From: Nocardioides daeguensis
GTDB taxonomy: Bacteria > Actinomycetota > Actinomycetes > Propionibacteriales > Nocardioidaceae
Length of the DNA: 64,000 nt
Assembly (NCBI RefSeq): GCF_019192965.1
Contig: NZ_JAHTKU010000019.1
Span: 62,001-126,000, forward strand
Direction: 5' to 3'
In this document: one piece after another, positions 25,660 through 33,466 of the stretch
How positions within the stretch are numbered: the stretch's first letter is position 1
Layout of the letters: each line of letters opens with the position of its first letter
Notes under the pieces: model-generated
What the model saw: only the letters and a program-made list of their open reading frames with translations
Told to the model about the DNA's origin: nothing
Database searches by the model: none
Translations under genes and position numbers: made by a program

Positions 25660-26384
25660 CCAGGCGCAGCGGCGGCGGACCCCGTCCCAGCGCGGGCCGA
25701 CCCGAGGGATCGACCACCGACCAGCGGCTGCTCGACAGCCGGGGTGACAGCGGCTGGGTGCACACCGACCCGTGGCGGGTGATGAAGATCCAGGCCGAGT
25801 TCGTCGAGGGCTTCAACGACCTCGCCGAGGTGGGGCCGGCGATCTCCGTGTTCGGGTCCGCGCGGATCGCGGACCACCACCCGGCGTACGACATCGGGGT
25901 GCGGGTGGGCGCGGCCCTGGTCGAGGCGGGCTTCGCGGTGATCACGGGTGGTGGCCCGGGCGCGATGGAGGCCGCCAACAAGGGTGCGATGGAGGCCGGC
26001 GGCGAGAGCATCGGCCTCGGCATCGAGCTGCCCTGGGAGACCCGGCTCAACGACTACGTGACGTTCGGCCTCAACTTCCGCTACTTCTTCGTGCGCAAGA
26101 TGATGTTCGTGAAGTACAGCCAGGGCTACGTCGTCCTGCCGGGCGGACTCGGCACCCTCGACGAGCTGTTCGAGGCGATGACGCTGGCGCAGACCCTCAA
26201 GATCACCCAGTTCCCGATCGTGCTGATGGGCGTCGAGCACTGGCAGGGCCTGATCGACTGGATGCAGGGCACGATGCTCGAGGACGCGCGGATCCAGCGG
26301 ACGGACCTCGACATGCTCACCCTCACCGACGACGTCGACGAGGCCGTGGCGCTGATGGTCGCGGCGCGCGGCCGGCACCGCTGA
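25656..26384 (+). CDS. LOG/TIGR00730-family Rossmann protein (cytokinin-riboside phosphohydrolase-like)
   Basis: A 242-residue cytoplasmic protein. ISVFGSARI opens the Rossmann fold, and ITGGGPGAMEAANKGA and LPGGLGTLDELFEAMT are the two LOG signatures, including PGGxGTxxE. LOG enzymes cleave ribose-5-phosphate from nucleoside monophosphates; older annotations say lysine decarboxylase. The first 40 residues are a non-conserved basic extension. The position after dapE is the same as in mycobacteria. GTG 25656 forms a 4-bp overlap with the small ORF upstream. Confidence 0.9.
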   Translation: MTRRSGGGPRPSAGRPEGSTTDQRLLDSRGDSGWVHTDPWRVMKIQAEFVEGFNDLAEVGPAISVFGSARIADHHPAYDIGVRVGAALVEAGFAVITGGGPGAMEAANKGAMEAGGESIGLGIELPWETRLNDYVTFGLNFRYFFVRKMMFVKYSQGYVVLPGGLGTLDELFEAMTLAQTLKITQFPIVLMGVEHWQGLIDWMQGTMLEDARIQRTDLDMLTLTDDVDEAVALMVAARGRHR

Positions 26385-26394
26385 GGAGCCGCCG

Positions 26395-27060
26395 ATGTCC
26401 CACCCGATGATGTGGGTGTTCGCCGTCCTCATCGTGCTGGCGATGGGCGGTGTCGCCCTGCTCGCCGCCGGCCGAGGTGAGCCGATGGCGCCGGCCTATG
26501 ACGACCGGCCGGACGCCCTCGTCCCGGCGGCCGGTCCCGTGCGGGCCGAGGACCTGCGCCGAGTGCGGTTCTCGCTCGCGCTGCGGGGCTACCGGATGGC
26601 GGAGGTCGACACGCTTCTGACGCGCTTGGCCCGCGAGATGGAGGGCGACCGGCCGGCCGCCGTGCCCGCCGCTGCGGCGGTGCCGACCGGGCTGGTCCGC
26701 CTGCTGGCCGAGAAGTGGGCGGGCGAGCACCCCGCCGGCACCGACATCCTCGACTTCTCCGCCGAGAGCGTCGACCAGGTGGAGTCCTCCCTCGACCAGT
26801 GGTCGCGCCGGCCCGGCCGCGGACGGGCGGCCGGCGAGGTCGACGTCTGGGCGGCCGGCGCCTACCTGGGAGAGGTCCTGGTCCGCGCGGTGCCGGGCGC
26901 CGAGTGGGCCACCTCGGCCGGACGCGACGCGATGCCGGTCGTGACGATGCCGTCGGGTCGCGTCGAGGACCCGATCGGCAAGGCCATGGCGCGTTTCGAC
27001 GGCGACGAGCACGACAGCGTCATCGACTTCGTCGACGCGGCGCTGGCAGCCGAGACCTGA
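26395..27060 (+). CDS. DivIVA-domain membrane protein with an extra C-terminal domain
   Basis: A 221-residue protein. An N-terminal membrane helix (about 5-25, MMWVFAVLIVLAMGGVALLAA) is followed by a DivIVA-type motif (about 55-82), LRRVRFSLALRGYRMAEVDT, which in DivIVA proteins targets curved membrane. From about 98 to 221 comes a separate soluble region: TGLVRLLAEKWAGEHP, then DVWAAGAYLGEVLVRAV and DSVIDFVDAAL. I do not recognise this region. The usual protein at this locus is roughly half as long, to my memory. ATG 26395 has GAGGAG upstream and lies 10 bp after the LOG gene. Confidence 0.8.
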   Translation: MSHPMMWVFAVLIVLAMGGVALLAAGRGEPMAPAYDDRPDALVPAAGPVRAEDLRRVRFSLALRGYRMAEVDTLLTRLAREMEGDRPAAVPAAAAVPTGLVRLLAEKWAGEHPAGTDILDFSAESVDQVESSLDQWSRRPGRGRAAGEVDVWAAGAYLGEVLVRAVPGAEWATSAGRDAMPVVTMPSGRVEDPIGKAMARFDGDEHDSVIDFVDAALAAET

Positions 27061-27174
27061 CGACGATCGGGTCTCGACTGCGCGGCTGGTGGGCCATGGG
27101 GAATAATGATGCTGCGCACAGTCGGTGGCACAGGGCTCCGGCGGCTCGCAGAGGTAGTGGAAGAGGGGTGCCGC

Positions 27175-27342
27175 ATGGCGGCGATGAAGCCTCGGACCGG
27201 CGACGGTCCGCTCGAGGTCACCAAGGAGGGGCGCGGCATCGTGATGCGTGTCCCGCTCGAAGGTGGTGGCCGACTCGTGGTCGAGCTCAATGCCGAGGAG
27301 GCAGCCGCGCTCGGTGACGCGCTGAAGAATGTCATCGGCTGA
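27175..27342 (+). CDS. DUF3117 small protein
   Basis: A 55-residue protein with the highly conserved sequence start MAAMKPRTGDGPLEVTKEG and the RVPLEGGGRLVVEL strand pair of DUF3117, found almost universally in actinobacteria beside this locus. ATG 27175 is chosen because the conserved sequence starts exactly there and GAGGGG precedes it. An in-frame ATG at 27106 would add 23 unrelated residues. An AATAAT sequence near 27103 may be its -10. The function is unknown. The 3' end overlaps the aminopeptidase gene by 14 bp. Confidence 0.88.
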   Translation: MAAMKPRTGDGPLEVTKEGRGIVMRVPLEGGGRLVVELNAEEAAALGDALKNVIG

Positions 27343-28909
27343 CGCACGCCGCCCGGTCCTGCCGGGACAGGTCTCTCCCCCCGAATTCGCTGCCAGCGAG
27401 CTGCTCCCCGGCGCCATCAAGGGCGTCGACGTCGTCGCACTCCCGGTCCTGCCGGGCGACGACGGCAGCCTGCTGCTCGGCCCGGGGGCCGCTGAGCTGG
27501 CCGACGAGCTCGGTCTCGACCTGGTCGGCTTCGCCGAGATCCACGGCCTCACCGGTGCGACCGCCCAGGTGGCGGTCGTCCCCGTGCCCGACGGCACCCC
27601 GGCCAACCCCGCGCTGCGGGTCGTGCTGCTCGTCGGTGTGGGCGCCGCGCGCCCGATCGACCTGCGCCGCGCCGGGGCCGCGATGGCCAAGGCCGCGCGC
27701 GACCGCGGCGCGGTCGTCACCTCGATCCCGGCCGTCGCCGAGGACACCTCGCCCGACGACCCGATCGCGCTCGAGGCATTCGTCGCCGGCACCATGCTCG
27801 GCTCCTTCGGCTTCCACTGGCGCTCGACCGGCCCCGAGCACCAGCCCGTACGACGCGTGGTCCTCGCCGCGGCCAGCACCGACCGGGCGGCGCTGGAGCG
27901 CGCCGTCGCCCTCGGCGGCGCCGGCTGGCGCTCCCGCCTGCTGGCGACGGTCCCCTCCAACCTGAAGAACCCGGCCTGGTTGGCCGAGCAGGCCGAGGAG
28001 ATCGCGGCCGCGAGCGGCCTCGACGTACGCGTGTGGGACGAGGACGACCTGGACCGCGACGGGTTCGGCGGCATCCTGGCCGTGGGCGCCGCGTCCGCGA
28101 CCCCGCCCCGCCTGATCCGCCTCGACTACACCCCGGCCGGTGTCTCCGCCCGCGCCGCGAAGAAGCTGCCGGTCGTGGTCCTCGTCGGCAAGGGCATCAC
28201 CTTCGACACGGGCGGGTTGTCCATCAAGCCGGCCGCCTCGATGGGATCGATGAAGCGCGACATGACCGGCGGTGCCGTCGTGCTCGCGACCATGGCCGCC
28301 CTCGCCGACGTCGACTGCCCGGTCCGCGTGATCGGCCTGGTCGCCGCCGCGGAGAACGCCGTCTCCGGCAGCGCGCTCCGTCCCGGTGACGTGGTCCGCC
28401 ACCACGGCGGCCGCACCACCGAGGTCGGCAACACCGACGCCGAGGGCCGGCTGGTCCTCGCCGACGCGCTCGCGTACGCCGTGGCCGAGCTCGCCCCCGC
28501 TGTCGTCGTCGACATCGCCACGCTCACCGGCGCGGTGAAGGTCGCCCTCGGCCAGCAGGTCGGCGGCCTGTTCGCCAGCGACGACGCGTTGGCGGGCGCA
28601 CTCGACGCGGCCGGGGCGCGGGCGGGGGAGCCGCTGTGGCGCTTCCCGCTCTACCGCGGCTACGAGGACAAGCTCGTCTCGAAGGTCGCCGACGCGGCCA
28701 ACGACCCCGGCGGGCCCGGCGCGATCACCGCTGCGTTGTTCCTGCAGCCGTTCGTGGGGGACGTCGCGTGGGCGCACCTCGACATCGCCTCGGTCGGCGA
28801 CGTCGAGAAGGAGTGGCACGAGTGGACCGTCGGTCCCTCGGGCTTCGGCTCCCGGCTGCTGCTGTCCTGGCTCGGCTCGGCCGACCCGCTGGCGGGGATC
28901 GGCGCCTGA
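27329..28909 (+). CDS. pepA: Leucyl aminopeptidase (M17)
   Basis: A 526-residue di-metal aminopeptidase that releases N-terminal residues from peptides. The C-terminal catalytic domain has GKGITFDTGGLSIKP (metal ligands), SMGSMKRDMTGGA and the M17 signature NTDAEGRLVLADAL. The N-terminal macro-like domain (about 1-200) is less conserved. ATG 27329 overlaps DUF3117; the residues after it give a short extension before the conserved fold. Fusion to DNA-binding roles, known for E. coli PepA, cannot be inferred here. Confidence 0.92.
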   Translation: MSSADARRPVLPGQVSPPEFAASELLPGAIKGVDVVALPVLPGDDGSLLLGPGAAELADELGLDLVGFAEIHGLTGATAQVAVVPVPDGTPANPALRVVLLVGVGAARPIDLRRAGAAMAKAARDRGAVVTSIPAVAEDTSPDDPIALEAFVAGTMLGSFGFHWRSTGPEHQPVRRVVLAAASTDRAALERAVALGGAGWRSRLLATVPSNLKNPAWLAEQAEEIAAASGLDVRVWDEDDLDRDGFGGILAVGAASATPPRLIRLDYTPAGVSARAAKKLPVVVLVGKGITFDTGGLSIKPAASMGSMKRDMTGGAVVLATMAALADVDCPVRVIGLVAAAENAVSGSALRPGDVVRHHGGRTTEVGNTDAEGRLVLADALAYAVAELAPAVVVDIATLTGAVKVALGQQVGGLFASDDALAGALDAAGARAGEPLWRFPLYRGYEDKLVSKVADAANDPGGPGAITAALFLQPFVGDVAWAHLDIASVGDVEKEWHEWTVGPSGFGSRLLLSWLGSADPLAGIGA

Positions 28910-28917
28910 CGACGCGG

Positions 28918-28941
28918 CCCGGAGGTCAGTCGGCCTCCGGG
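28918..28941. terminator. Possible bidirectional terminator between pepA and the O-methyltransferase
   Basis: CCCGGAGG (28918-28925) and CCTCCGGG (28934-28941) form an 8-bp stem around an 8-nt loop, between convergent genes. It extends into the last codons of the minus-strand gene. No T run is present, so its strength is uncertain. Confidence 0.45.
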
Positions 28942-29582
28942 ACCCACTCCTTCTTCGCGACCAGCAGGCCGTCGCCGACGGGCAGCAGGGCGGGGACGAG
29001 GCCGTCGGTCGCCGCGACCTGCTGGACGAGGTCCCGGATCGCGACCGTCTCGTCGTCGCGCTGGGCCGGGTCCGCGACGCGGTCGTGCCACAGCGCGTTG
29101 TCGAACGCCACCACGCCGCCGGGGCGGAGCAGGCGCAGCGCCTCGGACAGGTAGGCGCCGTACTCGCGCTTGTCGCCGTCGGCGAAGACGATGTCGTAGT
29201 GGCCGTCGGTCAGCCGGGGGAGGACGTCGAGCGCGGAGCCCGCGATCGTGCGGACCCGCTGCGGCGCGACGCCGGCGTCCTTGAACGACTCCTTGGCCAG
29301 CCGCTGGTGCTCGGCCTCGACGTCGACCGTGGTCAGCACGCCGTCCGCGCGCATGCCGCGCAGCAGCCAGACGCCGGAGACTCCGGTGCCGGTGCCGATC
29401 TCGACGACCGCACGGGCCTCGAGGGCCGCGGCGAGGAAGCGCAGCGTGGCACCGGTGCCGGCGCCGATCGGGGTCACGCCGACCTCCTCGGCGCGCGAGC
29501 GCGCGGCGGCGAGGACGTCGTCCTCCCCGACGTAGGCGTCGGCGAAGGTCCAGCTGGCAGCGTTGATGGGTGTCGGGGCCAC
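28926..29582 (-). CDS. O-methyltransferase, caffeoyl-CoA/Rv1220c type
   Basis: A 218-residue SAM-dependent methyltransferase. AVVEIGTGTGVSGVWLL is motif I, LTTVDVEAEHQRLA holds the SAM-ribose acid, and YDIVFADGDKREYGAYLSEALRLLRPGG matches the metal-dependent class (D-x-D-K/R). The same gene lies next to sigE in mycobacteria, in the same divergent orientation. The start is GTG 29582. The physiological substrate is unknown. Confidence 0.88.
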   Translation of the reverse strand: MAPTPINAASWTFADAYVGEDDVLAAARSRAEEVGVTPIGAGTGATLRFLAAALEARAVVEIGTGTGVSGVWLLRGMRADGVLTTVDVEAEHQRLAKESFKDAGVAPQRVRTIAGSALDVLPRLTDGHYDIVFADGDKREYGAYLSEALRLLRPGGVVAFDNALWHDRVADPAQRDDETVAIRDLVQQVAATDGLVPALLPVGDGLLVAKKEWVPEAD

Positions 29583-29681
29583 GGGCTCACCCTAGAGCGT
29601 GCCGGGCCCCGGGCCGTGGACCGTCGCCGGGAACACCCGGTCGCCGCCGATCGTTGTGGCCAATGATTGGGGAGTTCACAG

Positions 29682-29708
29682 GGAACGCTCAGGACTTGTC
29701 CCTACGGT
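29682..29708 (+). promoter_or_regulatory. Candidate sigE promoter with ECF-like -35
   Basis: GGAAC at 29682-29686 resembles the -35 of SigE/ECF promoters. It is separated by 16 bp from TACGGT (29703-29708). The leader to ATG 29757 would be about 40 nt. A GGAAC element before the sigE gene suggests autoregulation. The -10 is closer to a general sigma factor type, so the assignment is tentative. Confidence 0.45.
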
Positions 29709-29756
29709 GAGAGGAGCCAGGAGACCTTGGCGCTGATCCAGCGGAAGAAGGCCACG

Positions 29757-30371
29757 ATGAAGGAGCCCGTCGATCCCCACCCCCAGCCCGCCACCGGGCT
29801 GGGCCAGTCCGACCTGGACTGGGGACGCATCGTCGAGGAGCACTCCGACCGTGTCTACCGGCTCGCCCTGCGGCTGACCGGCAACCGTCACGACGCCGAG
29901 GACCTCACCCAGGAGGTCTTCGTCCGCGTCTTCCGCTCGCTGCACACCTACACCCCCGGCACGTTCGAGGGCTGGCTGCACCGGATCACCACCAACCTGT
30001 TCCTCGACCAGGCCCGCCGCAAGCAGCGGATCCGGTTCGACGCCCTGTCCGACGAGCGCGCCGCCCGTCTCGCGAGCGCCTCGCCCGCCCCCGACCTGGC
30101 CTACGCCGAGCAGACCTTCGACGACGACGTGGCCGCCGCGCTGGCGTCGCTGCCCCCCGACTTCCGCGCCGCCGTCGTGCTGTGCGACATCGAGGGCCTC
30201 ACCTACGAGGAGATCGCCGAGATCCTCGGCGCCAAGCTCGGCACCGTGCGCTCCCGGATCCACCGCGGCCGCGCGCTGCTGCGCACCGCGCTGGCCCACC
30301 GCGCCCCCGCGGCCGGCCGGACCCGGTACGCCGGTCCCGCGCCGCTCGTCGCCGGGGGAGTCGCGACGTGA
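29757..30371 (+). CDS. sigE: ECF sigma factor SigE
   Basis: A 204-residue group 4 sigma factor. Region 2 (about 20-95) has [33 protein letters not shown], and region 4 (about 135-190) has [41 protein letters not shown]. The wording is nearly that of mycobacterial SigE. Context confirms it: Rv1220c-like methyltransferase upstream, anti-sigma and htrA downstream. ATG 29757 is preferred, with AGAAGG upstream. TTG 29727 after GAGGAG and an earlier ATG 29667 are in-frame alternatives; SigE proteins often have several starts. Confidence 0.9.
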   Translation: MKEPVDPHPQPATGLGQSDLDWGRIVEEHSDRVYRLALRLTGNRHDAEDLTQEVFVRVFRSLHTYTPGTFEGWLHRITTNLFLDQARRKQRIRFDALSDERAARLASASPAPDLAYAEQTFDDDVAAALASLPPDFRAAVVLCDIEGLTYEEIAEILGAKLGTVRSRIHRGRALLRTALAHRAPAAGRTRYAGPAPLVAGGVAT

Positions 30372-30844
30372 TCGGCCACCTCGGCGACCGGGTCAGCGCG
30401 CTCCTCGACGGACAGCTCTCCGCTCGGGACACCGAGGAGGCGTGGGCGCACGTCTACGTCTGCCACGCCTGTCGCGACCTGGTCGAGCGCGAGGGCTGGG
30501 TGAAGACCCGCCTCGCCGGCCTGTGCGGCGCCGAGCGCGGCGCCCCCTCCGACCTCAAGGGGTCGCTGCTCAGCATGCCCCCCGGCGACGCCCTGCTCGC
30601 CGGCCACGAGCCGCACGCCGCACACCGTCGTACGGCGGGTGCCGTGGTGATCGGCGGCGGCGCGATCGGCGCCGCGATGCTCGGTGTGCTGGCGTTCGGC
30701 TTCGCGCCCGGCGGCGCCCCGCCGGCGGACCGACGACCGCCTGCCACCCAGATCAACACCACGGTGCCGGCCCCGTCCGGCACCACCGGATCGACGCCGC
30801 CCGACCGGGGGCTCCCGGTGCCGGTGCGCCGGATGCTCCCCTGA
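30368..30844 (+). CDS. Anti-sigma factor, ZAS/zf-HC2 type (RseA-like)
   Basis: A 158-residue protein encoded directly after sigE with a GTGA overlap. The N-terminal zinc anti-sigma motif H-x3-C-x2-C is [11 protein letters not shown] (about 29-39). A hydrophobic, Gly/Ala-rich segment (about 88-112, [25 protein letters not shown]) looks like a membrane helix, so the remainder (Pro/Thr-rich) would be outside. That topology fits an envelope sensor that holds SigE until released. Mycobacterial RseA is regulated by phosphorylation and Clp proteolysis; this is not testable here. Confidence 0.86.
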   Translation: MIGHLGDRVSALLDGQLSARDTEEAWAHVYVCHACRDLVEREGWVKTRLAGLCGAERGAPSDLKGSLLSMPPGDALLAGHEPHAAHRRTAGAVVIGGGAIGAAMLGVLAFGFAPGGAPPADRRPPATQINTTVPAPSGTTGSTPPDRGLPVPVRRMLP

Positions 30845-30925
30845 CCACCCTGACCAGCCGGACCACCGTGACCACGCTGGACGCCCACGCCCGGCCACTG
30901 TTGGGCGATCGGACATGATGGACCC

Positions 30926-32341
30926 GTGAACGACGCGCACGATCCCGACCACGAGCCCACCGAGCCGCTGGGGCCGCTCGACGTGCCGTCGACCGATCCC
31001 GACCCCGAGCCCGAGCCCGTCACCGGGCAGCCGCACCCGCAGTGGGCGCCGCCGGGGCCCGGCGTCACGCCGCTCCCCGAGGCCGCGCTCGCGGCCGCTC
31101 CTGTGGCGGCGCCCGAGCCGACCACGCCGCTGCCGGGACTGGCTCCGTCGCTGCTGCCGCCCCCGCCGGTCCCCGCCGGCCCGGACCTGACCGTCCGGAT
31201 GCCGCTTCCGCAGGCCGAGCGCGGCGGCGCGAAGCTCGCCGGCTGGGTGATCCCCGTGGTCGCAGCGGTCGCGCTGATCCTCGGCCTCGGCGGCGGCCTC
31301 CTCGGCGCGCTGGCCTACGACAAGATCGCCGATGACTCGCCGTCCGGGCCCGGCTATGCCGGAGACGGCCTCGCGGGCGTCGACCTCGAGGACACCGCCC
31401 CGCTCGCCGCGCCCGGCTCGGTCGCCGACGTCGCGCAGGCCATGTTGCCGAGCACCGTCCAGATCATCGCCGAGTACGGCGGCGAGGACGCCGGTGCCAC
31501 CGGCTCCGGCTGGGTGATGGACGGCGACGGCCACATCGTCACCAACAACCACGTCGTCGCCGAGGCCGCCAAGGACAACGGCCCGATCGTCGTCGTCGAC
31601 CACGACCGCAACCGGTACGACGCCAAGGTGGTCGGCCGCAGCCCGATCTACGACCTGGCCGTGCTCTACGTCGAGAAGCACGACCAGCTCAAGCCCGCCA
31701 AGCTGGGCTACGCCGCCAAGCTCCAGGTCGGCGAGCCGGTCGTCGCCATCGGCTCCCCGCTGAGCCTGCCCGACACCGTCACCTCCGGCATCGTCAGCTA
31801 CCTCCACCGCCCCGTCACCACGGGCTCCACGGCCGAGGACTCCTCCTGGATCGACGCGATCCAGACCGACGCCGCGATCAACCCCGGCAACTCCGGCGGC
31901 CCGCTGGTCAACCAGAAGGGCGAGGTGGTCGGGGTCAACTCCGCCATCGCCACCGCCGGCGGCGGCTCGGTCGACGCCGAGGCAGGCAACATCGGCGTCG
32001 GCTTCGCGATCCCCGTCGAGCAGGTCCGCGTCACCGCCGACCAGATCCTGCGCACCGGCAAGGCCCAGTACCCCGTCATCGGCGCCAAGGTGAAGACCGG
32101 CGGCGTGCCCACCGGCGACGGCGCGGAGCTCGACGAGATCATCGCCAAGAGCCCCGCCGAGAAGGCCGGCCTGCGCCGCGGCGACCTGATCACCCACGTC
32201 AACGGCAGCCGGGTCGCCGACGGCACCGCGCTGATCGTCGCCATCCGGACCTACCAGCCCGGCCAGACGATCCAGTTCACCATCAAGCGCGGCTCGCAGC
32301 AGAAGAAGGTCGACGTCACCCTCGACGGCGAGGAAGGCTGA
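30926..32341 (+). CDS. htrA: Membrane-anchored HtrA/DegP serine protease with PDZ domain
   Basis: A 471-residue envelope quality-control protease. The N-terminus is a long Pro/acidic cytoplasmic region (1-103), then one helix (about 104-130), then a trypsin-like domain with His209 in VTNNHV, Asp243 in SPIYDLAVLYVE and Ser323 in GNSGGPL. A PDZ domain (about 375-465) includes SPAEKAGLRRGDLITHVNG. This is the third gene of the sigE-anti-sigma-htrA unit. GTG 30926 follows CATGAT at 6-nt spacing, so it may also have its own leaderless promoter. tatB, which follows htrA in mycobacteria, is not here. Confidence 0.93.
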   Translation: MNDAHDPDHEPTEPLGPLDVPSTDPDPEPEPVTGQPHPQWAPPGPGVTPLPEAALAAAPVAAPEPTTPLPGLAPSLLPPPPVPAGPDLTVRMPLPQAERGGAKLAGWVIPVVAAVALILGLGGGLLGALAYDKIADDSPSGPGYAGDGLAGVDLEDTAPLAAPGSVADVAQAMLPSTVQIIAEYGGEDAGATGSGWVMDGDGHIVTNNHVVAEAAKDNGPIVVVDHDRNRYDAKVVGRSPIYDLAVLYVEKHDQLKPAKLGYAAKLQVGEPVVAIGSPLSLPDTVTSGIVSYLHRPVTTGSTAEDSSWIDAIQTDAAINPGNSGGPLVNQKGEVVGVNSAIATAGGGSVDAEAGNIGVGFAIPVEQVRVTADQILRTGKAQYPVIGAKVKTGGVPTGDGAELDEIIAKSPAEKAGLRRGDLITHVNGSRVADGTALIVAIRTYQPGQTIQFTIKRGSQQKKVDVTLDGEEG

Positions 32342-32398
32342 CCCGCCCCGCCCGCACCGGACGACGCCGGCACCGGGCGTGGCCGAACCCGGTGGGGG

Positions 32399-32650
32399 TC
32401 AGTCGACCTCGGACTCCACGAACGGGTGCTCGGCGACGTACCGCTCGGTGTGGCGGTACTGCTGGCTGATGTACTCCTCGAGCCGGCTGCCCTCGACCCG
32501 CCACTGCCCGCGCCCGCCGATCTTGATCGCCGGCAGCTCGCCGCGGCGCACCAGCGCGTAGACCTGCGCACTCGAGGTGTTGAGCACCTCGGCGACGTCG
32601 GCGAGCGTCAGGAAGCGCGGGCTGCCGGGACTGCCGGGACGATCGGGCAT
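32399..32650 (-). CDS. Small excisionase-family HTH protein (BldC-like)
   Basis: An 83-residue DNA-binding protein with a MerR-like winged helix: FLTLADVAEVLNTSSAQVYALVRRGELPAIKIGGRGQWRV spans residues about 13-53, followed by ESRLEEYISQQYRH-type helix sequence. The family includes phage excisionases and developmental regulators such as BldC. There is no phage context, so a chromosomal regulator is likely. ATG 32650 is the conserved start. Its gene is convergent with htrA. Confidence 0.85.
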   Translation of the reverse strand: MPDRPGSPGSPRFLTLADVAEVLNTSSAQVYALVRRGELPAIKIGGRGQWRVEGSRLEEYISQQYRHTERYVAEHPFVESEVD

Positions 32651-32751
32651 GGGCCCATCGTCGCATCCGGTGCCGACCTCCGCAGCCAGGGGCACGGCGT
32701 GCCTGTGGACGACCAGGTGACGGCGGCGCGCCCGCGCTGCATGATGACCTG

Positions 32752-33453
32752 GTGTCCAGAGATCTCGGGAGCTCGACGGGCACGCCTGTCCCACCGGCCG
32801 CCCAACGGGTGGCCCGGCCGGCGTGGCGTGACCCTCGGTTGTGGTTCGGAGTCCTGCTCGTGGCCGGCTCGGTCGTCGGCGGGGCGCGGCTGCTGGCGGC
32901 CGCCGACGACACCGTGACGGTGTGGGCGATGACGGGGGAGCGAGGCGCCGGTACCCCGGTCCGCGCCGACGACCTCGTCGTCCAGCGGGTGCGGTTCGCC
33001 GACGACCTGACGCTGGGGCGCTACTTCGCGGCCGACGAGCCGGTGCCCGATGACCTGGTCCTGGTCCGCGCGGTCGGCGAGGGCGAGCTGCTGGCCCGCT
33101 CCGCCGTCGGAGCGGCCGACGACGAGGCCGTGCTGCGCGTGCCGCTCGAGGTCGACCCCAACCGGGTGCCGCCCGACGTGGCGGCCGGGTCGGTCGTCGA
33201 CGTGTGGCTCACCGACGGTGCCGGCCCCGTCGGCACGCCGGCCACGCCTGCCGCCAGGGACAGTCCGGCGAAGGCCGACGGCCCGGCGCTCAGCGAGGTC
33301 ACGGTCGTCGCCGCGCCGGCGTACGACGACACCTTCGCCGTCACCGGCGCCCGGCAGCTCGTCGTCGCGGTCGACGACGAGCGGGCGGCGGAGTTCGAGC
33401 AGCTTCTCGGTGCGCTGCAGGACCCGGTGATCCGGATCCTGCAGCGGTCGTGA
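32752..33453 (+). CDS. SAF-domain membrane protein (CpaB/FlgA-like)
   Basis: A 233-residue protein with one N-terminal membrane helix (about 31-50, LWFGVLLVAGSVVGGARLLAA). A SAF domain (about 60-125) follows, with GTPVRADDLVVQRVRF and VLVRAVGEGELLARSAV. The C-terminal half contains VPPDVAAGSVVDVWLTDG, as in CpaB/RcpC pilus-assembly proteins. The next gene encodes a TadZ/CpaE-like ATPase, which supports a Flp-pilus role, but pilin, TadA, TadB and TadC are not in the window. GTG 32752 lies 6 nt after GATGAC/CATGAT-like sequence. Confidence 0.8.
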   Translation: MSRDLGSSTGTPVPPAAQRVARPAWRDPRLWFGVLLVAGSVVGGARLLAAADDTVTVWAMTGERGAGTPVRADDLVVQRVRFADDLTLGRYFAADEPVPDDLVLVRAVGEGELLARSAVGAADDEAVLRVPLEVDPNRVPPDVAAGSVVDVWLTDGAGPVGTPATPAARDSPAKADGPALSEVTVVAAPAYDDTFAVTGARQLVVAVDDERAAEFEQLLGALQDPVIRILQRS

Positions 33454-33466
33454 GGTCGTGGCCGCG

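Noticed and set aside
30845..30925. Short ACC/TGACC repeats between the anti-sigma gene and htrA
   Set aside because: The repetition is weak and irregular; it probably reflects base composition, and no regulatory structure could be supported.
32399..32650. Phage excisionase
   Set aside because: The family resemblance is real, but no integrase or phage gene is nearby, and BldC-like chromosomal regulators share the fold.
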